Positions 43,127 through 51,225 of a stretch of DNA of 64,000 nt are shown here, piece by piece. The stretch's first letter is position 1. Each line of letters begins with the position of its first letter. A program made the position numbers and the translations under genes. The DNA comes from Gemmatimonadaceae bacterium (lineage in GTDB: Bacteria > Gemmatimonadota > Gemmatimonadetes > Gemmatimonadales > Gemmatimonadaceae), in assembly GCA_025934775.1 (NCBI GenBank), contig JAICWO010000006.1:124001-188000 (forward strand). Direction: 5' to 3'. The notes beneath the pieces were generated by a model. The model did not search any database, had not been told where the DNA came from, and saw nothing but the letters and a program-made list of their open reading frames with translations.

Positions 43127-43621
43127 TCAGCTCGAATGATCGTGCATGATGCGCCAGCGCCCGTTGGACCAACGCATCACGAGCGACGTCGGGCCGCGCG
43201 ACGTGACGGAATCGCCGCGCATCAACACGTAATACGCTATCGTGTTGATGACTCCAGGCGCGAGCACGTCGACTTGTAGATTCTCGAAATGCAGCGAGTC
43301 GCGCGTCGCGCCGGGCGCGAAGCGGGCGGCGTATACGCCGCGGATCGCCGCGATTCCGTGGAGCACGCCGCGGCTCGTCACGAAGGTCGTGGAGTCGCTC
43401 GGCACGTATGACTGGAGAAACCGATCGAGGTCGCCCGCGTTCCACGCTTGTGCGTCCGTCGACATCTCGGCGGCGACTTGCGCGCGAATTGCGGATGCGT
43501 CCGCCGCCGGCATGGGATTGGCACTGCTCGACGCCGCTCTCGCGCACCCGAAGAGCGCGGTACAGAGCGCGATCGACAGCGAGAGCGGCCGAAGAACCGG
43601 CGAAGCGGCGTATCTTGGCAT
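43127..43621 (-). CDS. NTF2-like (SnoaL/DUF4440-type) lipoprotein
   Basis: Read from ATG 43621 as a 164-residue protein. The signal segment LSLSIALCTALFGCARA ends in a lipobox (LFGC). The mature domain has the NTF2-like layout: AWNAGDLDRFLQSYVPSDST, then TSRGVLHGIAAIRGVYAARF and RWSNGRWRIMHDHSS at the C-terminus. DUF4440/SnoaL proteins are small ligand-binding or isomerase-like domains; here it faces the periplasm. Its stop is directly followed by the GHMP kinase start. A longer start at 43660 is possible but would precede the signal peptide. Confidence 0.82.
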   Translation of the reverse strand: MPRYAASPVLRPLSLSIALCTALFGCARAASSSANPMPAADASAIRAQVAAEMSTDAQAWNAGDLDRFLQSYVPSDSTTFVTSRGVLHGIAAIRGVYAARFAPGATRDSLHFENLQVDVLAPGVINTIAYYVLMRGDSVTSRGPTSLVMRWSNGRWRIMHDHSS

Positions 43622-43717
43622 GGTCGCGCTAAACGTATTCCGCGTGTCACGATTCGCCAATCACGGGTTTTCCAGGCGCAGTCATTGGGCATACCAGTTG
43701 CTGCCTCGGACTGATTC

Positions 43718-45220
43718 ATGGTCGACATCACGCACTACCTGAACGACTGCAAGTTCATCCTCGTCTCCAACCGCGAGCCCTACGAGCACATGCGGGGGGT
43801 GCACGGGATCGAGGTGAAGCAGCCGGCGGGCGGACTCGTGACCGCGCTCGATCCGACTATGCGCCGCACGCACGGGACGTGGGTTGCCTGGGGCTCGGGC
43901 ACCGCGGACCGCGACGTGGCCGACGAGACCGGACGCGTCGCCGTGCCGCCCGGCGAAGAGTGCTACACGCTCCGCCGGGTCTGGCTCGACGACGCCGACG
44001 TGAACGGCTACTACCACGGCTTCGCCAATCGCGCGCTCTGGCCGTTGTGCCACATGCTCATCCAGCACTTCGAGTACCGCACCGAGTATTGGGAGCGTTA
44101 TCGAACGGTGAACCTCCGCTTCGCTCATGCCGTCGCCGACGAAGCGGAGCGGTGCACCGGGCGAGCGATGGCGTGGATACAGGACTACCACTTCGCGCTC
44201 GCCGCCGAGTTTCTGCGCGCCATGCGGCCGTCGCTGTTCATCCACCAGTTTTGGCACATTCCATTTCCGCCGGCCGACATCCTTCGGCTGCTCCCCGCCG
44301 GCACCCATGAAGCCGTGCTGCGCGGGCTGCTCGGCAACGACCTCATGGAATTTCAGATCGACCGCTATGCTGTGAATTTCCTGGACTGTGTCGATCGCTT
44401 CGTACCTGAGGCGCGCGTGGATCACGTGCACCAGACCATCCAGTTCCGCGAGCGAGAGGTACACGTCGGCGCGTTCCCGATCAGCATCGACGTCGAGCGT
44501 TTCGAGCAAATGGCCTCGTCAGCCGACAGCGTGCAGCGCGTGAACACGCTCCGCGAGCGATACGCCAAAGGCACGCGGCAGCTCGGCGTGTGCGTCGATC
44601 GGATCGATTACACGAAAGGAATTCCAGAGCGAATCCGCGCCCTCGACACGCTGTGGGGGGAATCGCCCGAGCTCCGCGAACGCTTCACGTTCATCTTCGT
44701 CTGCACGCCGTCCCGGACCGACCTCCCCGCGTACAACATGCTGGAGCGCGAGGTCACTCAGTCCGTGATCGGCATCAACGCCAAGTTCGGTACGCCCGAG
44801 TGGACACCGATCGTGCTGATCAACGAGAACGTCGACTCGGATCTGCTCGCCGGCGTGTATCGCGCCGCCGATCTCTGCATCGTGTCGTCGCTGCAAGACG
44901 GGATGAACCTGGTCGCGAAGGAATTCGTCGCCTGCCAGCTCGACGAACGCGGAGTGCTCATCCTGAGCCGGTTCACGGGATCCGCGGAGGAGATCGACGG
45001 GGCGATGCTGATCAATCCGTTCAATATTGATGGATTCGTCTCCGGGATTCGCACGAGCCTCGAGATGTCGCCCGAGGAGCGGAAGCGCCGCATGCATCGC
45101 ATGCGTCGTCAGCTCCACAACTCCACGATCTTCGACTGGCTCGACTCGATCCTTTCCAGCGCGACGGACATCATGGGCGCGCAGCAGAGGCTGCGGCTCA
45201 TACCGGCGGCCGCCGTTTGA
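43718..45220 (+). CDS. otsA: Trehalose-6-phosphate synthase
   Basis: A 500-residue GT20 glycosyltransferase joining UDP-glucose and glucose 6-phosphate. Visible blocks are FILVSNREPYEH, KQPAGGLVTALDP, WIQDYHFALAAEFLR, FHIPFPP in slightly altered form (FWHIPFPP), the donor-binding VDRIDYTKGIPERI, and SSLQDGMNLVAKEFVA. The WIQDYH block has Gln where OtsA usually has His; the following Asp is kept. The otsB gene starts four bases after its stop, which supports trehalose synthesis over the related glucosylglycerol-phosphate activity. The ATG follows directly upon a short gap from the divergent lipoprotein gene. Confidence 0.93.
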   Translation: MVDITHYLNDCKFILVSNREPYEHMRGVHGIEVKQPAGGLVTALDPTMRRTHGTWVAWGSGTADRDVADETGRVAVPPGEECYTLRRVWLDDADVNGYYHGFANRALWPLCHMLIQHFEYRTEYWERYRTVNLRFAHAVADEAERCTGRAMAWIQDYHFALAAEFLRAMRPSLFIHQFWHIPFPPADILRLLPAGTHEAVLRGLLGNDLMEFQIDRYAVNFLDCVDRFVPEARVDHVHQTIQFREREVHVGAFPISIDVERFEQMASSADSVQRVNTLRERYAKGTRQLGVCVDRIDYTKGIPERIRALDTLWGESPELRERFTFIFVCTPSRTDLPAYNMLEREVTQSVIGINAKFGTPEWTPIVLINENVDSDLLAGVYRAADLCIVSSLQDGMNLVAKEFVACQLDERGVLILSRFTGSAEEIDGAMLINPFNIDGFVSGIRTSLEMSPEERKRRMHRMRRQLHNSTIFDWLDSILSSATDIMGAQQRLRLIPAAAV

Positions 45221-45224
45221 CGGC

Positions 45225-46040
45225 ATGACCCGCCCCGCACTCCCGATCACGCCGGACGTTTCGTCGCGTCTCTCCGGCGAGCCGCTGTTGCTCCTGCTCG
45301 ACGTCGACGGAACACTCTCGCCGATCGCCCCGCGTCCCGACTACGCCGTCGTACCGCCGGCGACGCAAGCCGTGCTGCGAGCGCTGGTCGCGCTGCCGCA
45401 CGTGCACGTCGCCTCGATTTCCGGGCGCGCGGCGGACGACGCTCGGCGTCTCGTCGGCGTGGACGGCACGTGGACCATTGGGAATCACGGCTTTGAGATC
45501 GCACCGCCCAACGCTCCAGCGACCGCGCGCGACGACGTCACCGCCTACGCGCCGCGCATTGGCGAAGCGGCGCGGCGCACGCGCGAGCTTGCGCGCGAAG
45601 ACGGTGGCATCATCGTCGAAGACAAGCGCTGGACGTTGAGCGTGCACTACCGGCTCGCCCATCCGCGCATCGTGCCCGAGCTCACGTCGCAGGTAGAAGC
45701 CATCGCGACCGAGCTCGGTCTCCGCGTCATGCGCGGCAAGGAAGTGCTCGAGCTCCGGCCGCCGATCGACATCGACAAAGGGAGCGCCGCGCTCGATCTC
45801 GCGCGTGAGCTTGGTGCGCTCGATGAGAGCGGCTCGGTGTTGTGCGCGGGCGACGATCGCACCGACGAAGATGCGTTCCGTGCGCTCCGACGCGAGAAGC
45901 CCGCTGCGGTGACGGTGCGCGTCGCACACGAGGCGGGCGAGCGCGAGACGGCCGCGGAATTCGCGTTGCCCGACACCGACGCCATGCGCGAGCTGCTCGA
46001 GCATGTGCTCGAGCTGCGCCGCGTCGCGGCGGCGCGCTGA
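45225..46040 (+). CDS. otsB: Trehalose-6-phosphate phosphatase
   Basis: A 271-residue HAD phosphatase completing trehalose synthesis. The nucleophile motif is LLLLDVDGTLSPIAPRP (Asp26 and Asp28), motif II is around SISGRAADD, and the acidic motif IV is CAGDDRTDEDAF. ATG 45225 lies four bases after the otsA stop; the open frame further upstream overlaps otsA and is not real. Together with otsA it makes trehalose, a protectant against drying and salt. The gene ends one base before a convergent gene, without room for a terminator. Confidence 0.94.
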   Translation: MTRPALPITPDVSSRLSGEPLLLLLDVDGTLSPIAPRPDYAVVPPATQAVLRALVALPHVHVASISGRAADDARRLVGVDGTWTIGNHGFEIAPPNAPATARDDVTAYAPRIGEAARRTRELAREDGGIIVEDKRWTLSVHYRLAHPRIVPELTSQVEAIATELGLRVMRGKEVLELRPPIDIDKGSAALDLARELGALDESGSVLCAGDDRTDEDAFRALRREKPAAVTVRVAHEAGERETAAEFALPDTDAMRELLEHVLELRRVAAAR

Positions 46041-46721
46041 CTAGCGCTTTCCTTTCTTCGGCGCCTTTTTCGCTGCTTTCGCGGGAGCCTTGGCAGCTGG
46101 CTTGATGGGCTTCGCGGCCTTTGTCGGCTTGGCAGCCTTGACTGGTGCCTTCGGCTTTACCGCTTTGGCTGGCGCCTTCGGCTTCGCCGGCGTAGGCGCC
46201 GCAACGGCGGCGGGTTTGGGTGCGTGCTTCCCGTTCGGTGCCACGACTGGCGGAACGACGGGACGCACCGGTGCGCGGAAGGGCGGCATCGCCGCGGCCT
46301 GCGCGGCGGCGCGCGCTGCGGCCTCGGCCTTGGCCACCGCGGCTTTGTCCGCGGCAATCTTCGTCGCCGTGGGACGGGACTTGTCGGCGGGCGAACGCTT
46401 GTCGTGCGCGGCCTCGGCTTCGCGAATCAACTTGTCGGCTTCTTCCGGCGTCATCTGCCCGCGGCGAACCATGTACTGCGTGAGGTCGCGCGCGCTCTCG
46501 ATCGCGAAGCCGGCGATCCCGGCGGCTGCGCTGATCACGTCCTTCATCGCCGCCGCGACTTTGCTCCCCGCTTCCTGACTGATCAGTTGCGCGCGCTCGG
46601 CCATTTCCGCGACGGCGTCGCGCATGTCGACGCCGCGGTGCCCCGGACGTCGCGGCTGCCCGGGCTGCGGCGCGGGCGGGGTATCGGCGACTGGTGCGGC
46701 AGGAGTGGGTTTATCCACCAT
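46041..46721 (-). CDS. Phasin / histone H1-like Lys-Ala-Pro-rich protein
   Basis: A 226-residue protein of two parts. Residues about 30-110 are helical and resemble PHA granule-associated PhaF/PhaI phasins: AAMKDVISAAAGIAGFAIES, then MVRRGQMTPEEADKLIREAE. From about 140 onwards it is nearly all Lys, Ala and Pro, with repeats such as PAKPKAPAKAVKPKAPVKA, similar to the tail of histone H1 or PhaF, which binds DNA without sequence preference. It may coat polymer granules or tie them to the nucleoid. No PHA synthase is visible in the window, so a plain nucleoid role is also possible. Confidence 0.72.
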   Translation of the reverse strand: MVDKPTPAAPVADTPPAPQPGQPRRPGHRGVDMRDAVAEMAERAQLISQEAGSKVAAAMKDVISAAAGIAGFAIESARDLTQYMVRRGQMTPEEADKLIREAEAAHDKRSPADKSRPTATKIAADKAAVAKAEAAARAAAQAAAMPPFRAPVRPVVPPVVAPNGKHAPKPAAVAAPTPAKPKAPAKAVKPKAPVKAAKPTKAAKPIKPAAKAPAKAAKKAPKKGKR

Positions 46722-46926
46722 ATGCAGTAACCCAGAGAAGCAAGGTAGGCGGGCGTTTGATACTGCGGGCGGGGCGCGTTGTCACGCGTCATCAGCGGCG
46801 CTAAGTTCGCGCGGCCCACACGGCTGGGAGGCTGTTAGGTGGCGGAAGTATATGATTTTGCAGCAGCTATGCAAGCCGGCATGAGAGCATTTTGAAGCCT
46901 GGCTCCGCCTCGGACCACCACCCGCC

Positions 46927-46957
46927 ATTTAAATACAAATTGGAACTATTTATTCGT
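46927..46957 (+). promoter_or_regulatory. AT-rich stretch, possible promoter of the CoA-transferase gene
   Basis: A short AT-rich block (TTTAAATACAAATTGGAACT and TATTTATTC) stands out in high-G+C surroundings just before the CoA-transferase start. TTTAAA and TATTTA about 17 bases apart could serve as -35 and -10 elements, but the match is weak. Confidence 0.3.
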
Positions 46958-46974
46958 CATCATGGCGCCACTAT

Positions 46975-48069
46975 ATGCTCAATGGTATCAGAGTACTTGA
47001 TCTTACGCGCGTCCTCGCCGGACCGCTGTGCACAATGCTGCTCGGCGATTTGGGCGCGGACGTACTCAAGGTCGAGCGGCTGGGCACCGGCGACGACACC
47101 CGCGGCTGGGGGCCGCCGTTCGACGCCGAGGGTCGGAGCGCCTATTTCCTGAGCATCAATCGGAACAAGCTCGGGGTCGCGGCCGACTTCGATCGGGAGG
47201 AGGATCGCGCGCTCATCGACAGGCTGCTTGAGGGCGCCGACGTAGTCGTCGACAACTTCCGCCGCGGCACCTTGGAACGCCGAGGATTGTCGCCGGAGGA
47301 GTACTGCCGGCGACGGCCCGAGCTGGTGTGGTGCACCATCACCGGCTTCGGCCCCGATCGCGATCGTCCGGGCTACGATTTCGTCGCGCAAGCGGAGACC
47401 GGCTGGATGGCGATTACCGGCGAGCCCGATGGCGACCCGATGAAAGTTGGTGTGGCGCTCGCCGACGTCCTCGCTGGGAAAGATGCGGCGATCGAGATCC
47501 TCGCCGCGCTCGTGCAGCGCTTTCGCGGAGGCGCGGGGCGGCGGCTGTTCGTCTCATTGGAGGCGAGTGCGCGCGCGGCGCTGGTGAACGTCGCGCAGAA
47601 CGTGCTCGTCTCCGGACGCGATGCGGGACGTTGGGGGAACGCGCATCCGAATCTCGTCCCGTATCAACTCTTTCGCGCGTCGGACAAGCCGATCGTCATT
47701 GCCGTCGGCAGCGACGCGCAGTGGGTCGCATGCGCGCGCGCGATCGGACTGACCGCGCTCGCGGACGATCCCGCGCTTGCGACGAACGCCGGTCGATTCG
47801 CGAATCGCGCGCGGATCGTCGACGCGTTCGCGCGGGAGCTCGCGACGCGCACCGCCGGCGAATGGCGTGTGCTGCTCGACGCAGCGGGTGTCCCGAGTGG
47901 CATCGTGTACTCGGTACTCGAGTCGCTCCGAGGCGTGAACGCGTCGGCGATCACGGGGCTTCCGTCGAGCGTGAGTGGTCGTGTCCGATTTCCGCCGCCG
48001 GGACTCGACGAGCACGGCGAGCTCATTCGCGCGCGCGGGTGGGGCGCGTTCACGGTATTGGCGTCGTGA
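46975..48069 (+). CDS. CaiB/BaiF-family (class III) CoA-transferase
   Basis: A 364-residue class III CoA-transferase. It opens with GIRVLDLTRVLAGPLCTMLL and GDLGADVLKVERLGTGDDTR, both family signatures. It continues with FLSINRNKLGV and has the catalytic Asp in DRPGYDFVAQAETGWMAI (about residue 135). Members move CoA between carboxylic acids such as oxalate/formate, carnitine or succinate donors; the pair used here cannot be read. No acyl-CoA dehydrogenase or hydratase is adjacent. The ATG at 46975 begins the conserved block directly. Confidence 0.9.
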   Translation: MLNGIRVLDLTRVLAGPLCTMLLGDLGADVLKVERLGTGDDTRGWGPPFDAEGRSAYFLSINRNKLGVAADFDREEDRALIDRLLEGADVVVDNFRRGTLERRGLSPEEYCRRRPELVWCTITGFGPDRDRPGYDFVAQAETGWMAITGEPDGDPMKVGVALADVLAGKDAAIEILAALVQRFRGGAGRRLFVSLEASARAALVNVAQNVLVSGRDAGRWGNAHPNLVPYQLFRASDKPIVIAVGSDAQWVACARAIGLTALADDPALATNAGRFANRARIVDAFARELATRTAGEWRVLLDAAGVPSGIVYSVLESLRGVNASAITGLPSSVSGRVRFPPPGLDEHGELIRARGWGAFTVLAS

Positions 48070-48189
48070 CGCGTCGCCGTGTTACGCCCGGCGGCGGCTT
48101 TTCGTCTTGTGAACGTGGCGAGCCTTCTCCAGCAGCACGGCAGGGCCAGCGCCCTGTCCGAAGCGAGAAAAGTGCGTTACTCTGTTGTC

Positions 48190-48771
48190 GTGAAGACGAC
48201 GGAGGCAGCCCTGCGGGCTGATCAGATTTCAGTTGATCAGGACAACACTGATCAACTCATCATTCAGCGCGTACTCGCTGGCAATAGGGATGCGTTCAAG
48301 GTCCTGATTGCTCGCTACAGCGACCCGCTCTACCGTCATGCGCTGTGCATGACCGGTAGCCCGGATGTCGCCGAAGACATTCTGCAGCTCAGCTTCATCA
48401 AGGCGTACCAGCATCTCGCCGAAGTCCGTGGTCGGTTCGATGCGTGGGTGTTCCGAATCGTTGCAAACGGCTGCAAGGACTGGTTGAAGAACATTCGCCG
48501 GTCGCATCTGAGCTACGACGAAGACGATCAGCCGTCGTCGTACGCGACCCCCGATGAAGAGCTGGACCGCACGGAGCTGCGCACCGATCTGGACCGCGCG
48601 CTCACGACGCTTCCGGCGTCGCTGCGTGAGGCATTCGTGATGAAGCACGTGGAAGGCCGTTCCTATGAGGAAATGGCCGATCTGCTGGGTACTACGGTCG
48701 GGGCGCTGAAGATGCGCGTACACCGCGCGCGTGAGGCACTCCAGGCACTCTTAGAGGAGAAGTACGCGTAA
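48190..48771 (+). CDS. ECF-type RNA polymerase sigma factor
   Basis: A 193-residue sigma-70 factor of the ECF group. Region 2 includes RYSDPLYRHALCMTGSPDVA, EDILQLSFIKAYQHL and FDAWVFRIVANGCKDWLKN. Region 4 has LPASLREAFVMKHVEGRSYE and the helix-turn-helix EMADLLGTTVGALKMRVHRA. GTG 48190 is preferred, as the sequence before it (to 48079) is unlike protein. The next gene starts one base after its stop and has a membrane helix, the usual place for a cognate anti-sigma factor. Confidence 0.92.
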   Translation: MKTTEAALRADQISVDQDNTDQLIIQRVLAGNRDAFKVLIARYSDPLYRHALCMTGSPDVAEDILQLSFIKAYQHLAEVRGRFDAWVFRIVANGCKDWLKNIRRSHLSYDEDDQPSSYATPDEELDRTELRTDLDRALTTLPASLREAFVMKHVEGRSYEEMADLLGTTVGALKMRVHRAREALQALLEEKYA

Positions 48772-48772
48772 C

Positions 48773-49225
48773 ATGGTAGACGATCTCCGCTCCGACGACG
48801 GCCTAGGCGGGTTTGACGGCCACAACCATCATCGGTCTGCGCGGCGCAGCGAGAGCCAGCGTCCGCTCACCGATCGGGAAGTGCCGCTTGGCCATCAGGA
48901 ACAGGTTCGCGTGCTCGCGCCGGCCGTGCACGCGTGGTTGGATGGCGAGCTCCCCGAAGCGAGCGTTCGCAAAGGCGACACCGCGCGCGACGTGGAGTTC
49001 TGGAAGAGCATCAACGTCGAGATCGAGCGCCGGCGCCGGACGCACACGCCGGTGCATCTCGAGGCGCAGATCATGGAGGCGCTGCCGCAGACCGCGCCGC
49101 GCGTGATCACGCGCTGGTGGCGACGCGAGTTCGTCGTCACGCCAATGGCGGCGGTGAGCGCGGCCGCGACCCTTGTCGTGCTCTCGGCGGCCGTGACGGC
49201 GCTGCTCATCGGCGCGATGCACTGA
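48773..49225 (+). CDS. Single-pass membrane protein, probable anti-sigma factor
   Basis: A 150-residue protein. A soluble N-terminal part (about 1-110) includes LAPAVHAWLDGELPEASVRK, which resembles the start of anti-sigma domains. A single C-terminal membrane helix (AAATLVVLSAAVTALLIGA) follows. The classical zinc motif HxxxCxxC is absent, so if it binds the sigma factor it does so without zinc. It starts one base after the ECF sigma gene, which is the main argument for the role. A strong terminator follows it. Confidence 0.72.
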   Translation: MVDDLRSDDGLGGFDGHNHHRSARRSESQRPLTDREVPLGHQEQVRVLAPAVHAWLDGELPEASVRKGDTARDVEFWKSINVEIERRRRTHTPVHLEAQIMEALPQTAPRVITRWWRREFVVTPMAAVSAAATLVVLSAAVTALLIGAMH

Positions 49226-49245
49226 TCCGAGACACTCCTGCATTC

Positions 49246-49280
49246 GAAAGGGCCGATCCCCACGGGATCGGCCCTTTCTG
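49246..49280 (+). terminator. Intrinsic terminator of the sigma/anti-sigma operon
   Basis: A 15-bp perfect stem (GAAAGGGCCGATCCC with its complement) around the loop CAC, followed by a short pyrimidine tail. It lies 20 bases after the stop of the membrane protein gene. Confidence 0.88.
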
Positions 49281-49386
49281 TATTCGAGTTCCGGTATTCA
49301 ACGCTGAGAGCGGAACAGAGCTTGCTCAGCGGACTCAACGTGTCGGCAGTCTCCGGATGCGCATCCCGCAGGAGGCAAAGCATCGG

Positions 49387-49617
49387 ATGACCCAGGCTGA
49401 ACGATTCGCGAATCTGCTGCGAGAGCTCGAGCGAGTCGGCGTCGATCCGAACACGATCAGCGCGGGACTCGCCGTGCCGCAAGAAGACGTGCTGCGCGCG
49501 CTCGCCGCACTGCCCGATGGCGCCGGTCCCGCCGCCTTTCTCGCGCAGCTCCGGCAGGTGGTCGGGGTACACGATCACGTGCACGGCGGCTCATCGGGCG
49601 ACGCGTCGCCCAAGTGA
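49387..49617 (+). CDS. Small hypothetical protein, 76 residues
   Basis: A soluble helical protein (MTQAERFANLLRELERVGVD, then a helix-turn-helix-like VPQEDVLRALAALP) with a His/Gly-rich end (GVHDHVHGGSSGD). ATG 49387 follows an AGGAGG site at a spacing of about 11. Its stop overlaps the start of the DUF72 gene by four bases (GTGA), so the two are coupled. The function is unknown; the helix pair could bind nucleic acid. Confidence 0.62.
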   Translation: MTQAERFANLLRELERVGVDPNTISAGLAVPQEDVLRALAALPDGAGPAAFLAQLRQVVGVHDHVHGGSSGDASPK

Positions 49618-50447
49618 CGCGCGCGTTCATCGGCATCTCCGGCTACGACTATCCGGGATGGCGAGACACGTTCTATCCGCCCGGCGTCGCGCGCCACTCG
49701 TGGCTCGGGTTCGCGAGCCGCGTCTTCAACTCCGTCGAGTTGAACGGCACCTTCTACAGCCTCAAATCGCCCGCGACGTTCGCGCGATGGGCCGCCGCGG
49801 TGCCGGACGACGGATTCGTCTTCGCGATCAAGGGCGGACGATTCATCACGCACAACCTGAAGCTCCGCAACTGCGACAGCGCGATGGGCAACTTTTTCGC
49901 GAGCGGCATTCTCGCGCTCGGGAGCAAGACGGGGCCGTTTCTCTGGCAGCTCCCGGCGAGCTACCGGTTCGACGCCGCGCGCATGGACGGTTTCATGCGC
50001 TCGCTGCCGCGGACGTCGATCGACGCGGAAGCGATCGCGCGCCAGCACGATCATCGGCTCGCCCACGGCGCGCTCGTGCACGCCGCGGCGCGCGTGCCGT
50101 ATCGCCACGCCTTCGAGGTGCGCCACCCCTCGTACTTCTGCGAGGAGTTCTACGCGATCCTGCGCGAGCACCAGTGCGCATTCGTGATCGCCGACAGCGC
50201 GGGCAGGTATGCGTACGCCGAGCCGGTCACGGCTGATTTCGTGTACGTTCGCTTGCACGGTTCGACGGCGCTGTACGCGAGCGACTACACCGACGACGAG
50301 CTCGCGCGCTGGCGCGACAAGATCCGCGAGTGGATGCGAGCGCCCGCGTGTCGCGACGTGTACGTGTACTTTGACAACGATGCGAAAGTCCACGCGCCTT
50401 ACAACGCGATGCAGTTGACGCAGCTCGTCGACGGCACGCTACCATGA
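49614..50447 (+). CDS. DUF72 family protein
   Basis: A 277-residue DUF72/YecE-type TIM-barrel protein. Signatures are FIGISGYDYPGWRDTFYPPG, SVELNGTFYSLKSPATFARW, FAIKGGRFITH and, late, FVYVRLHGSTALYASDYTDD followed by DVYVYFDNDAKVHAPYNA. The biochemical role of the family is not established. The GTG start overlaps the preceding gene's stop, and its own stop overlaps the SGNH hydrolase start by four bases. The three genes form one coupled operon. Confidence 0.92.
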   Translation: MTRAFIGISGYDYPGWRDTFYPPGVARHSWLGFASRVFNSVELNGTFYSLKSPATFARWAAAVPDDGFVFAIKGGRFITHNLKLRNCDSAMGNFFASGILALGSKTGPFLWQLPASYRFDAARMDGFMRSLPRTSIDAEAIARQHDHRLAHGALVHAAARVPYRHAFEVRHPSYFCEEFYAILREHQCAFVIADSAGRYAYAEPVTADFVYVRLHGSTALYASDYTDDELARWRDKIREWMRAPACRDVYVYFDNDAKVHAPYNAMQLTQLVDGTLP

Positions 50448-51076
50448 GCGGCGCGCCTCCTGCGCGCGAGCGGCGCTTCCTCGCCCTCGGCGACTCCTAC
50501 ACGATCGGCGAGGGCGTCGAGCCCCACGACCGATGGCCGGTGCGACTCGCGCGCCTCCTACGCGACGCCGGCATCGCGATCGGAGATCCAATCATCGTCG
50601 CGCGCACTGGTTGGACGACCGACGAGCTTGCCGCGGGCATCGATGCTGCGCCGCTCACGCTCGCCGCGCCGTACGAGCTCGTGACGTTGCTCGTCGGCGT
50701 GAACGATCAGTACCGCGGCCGAGTCGCGGCGGAGTATCGCGACCGCTTCCACGCGCTGCTCGTCCGCGCGATCGAATTCGCCGGCGGACGCTCGGCGCGG
50801 GTAATCGTCTTGTCGATTCCCGATTGGAGTGTGACTCCATTCGCGTCCGATCGCGATCGCGCGCGGATCGCGCGAGAGATCGACGCCTACAATGTGAGCA
50901 ATCATGAAGAAGCGTTAGGCGTGGGAGCGCGCTACGTGGACGTGACGACCGCCACGCGAGGCGCGGCCGGCGATCTCTCGATGATCGCCGCCGATGGGCT
51001 GCATCCGTCAGCCGCGGCGTACGCAATCTGGGCTCGGCTCGCTCTACCGGTCGTCGCGGACGCGCTGCGGGAGTAA
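50444..51076 (+). CDS. SGNH/GDSL-family hydrolase
   Basis: A 210-residue esterase/lipase-type enzyme. The catalytic Ser is in FLALGDSYTIGEGVE, the block III Asn is in LLVGVNDQYRG, and the Asp-His pair is in AADGLHPSAAAYAIWA. It has no signal peptide, so it acts in the cytoplasm. Substrates of this superfamily range from acyl esters to acetylated sugars and cannot be inferred. Its start overlaps the DUF72 gene. Confidence 0.92.
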   Translation: MSGAPPARERRFLALGDSYTIGEGVEPHDRWPVRLARLLRDAGIAIGDPIIVARTGWTTDELAAGIDAAPLTLAAPYELVTLLVGVNDQYRGRVAAEYRDRFHALLVRAIEFAGGRSARVIVLSIPDWSVTPFASDRDRARIAREIDAYNVSNHEEALGVGARYVDVTTATRGAAGDLSMIAADGLHPSAAAYAIWARLALPVVADALRE

Positions 51077-51225
51077 CGGCAGGGCGGCGGAGAGCTGCGC
51101 GGATTGCGCGGATTGCGCGGAATGGCCCGGAGACGGCCGGAAGCGCGGTCATCCCGAGCGCTTACTCACATGGTTGAACCGTCTTTAGCGTTCTCGCCCA
51201 ATCCGACCCATCCAACCTCACGCCG

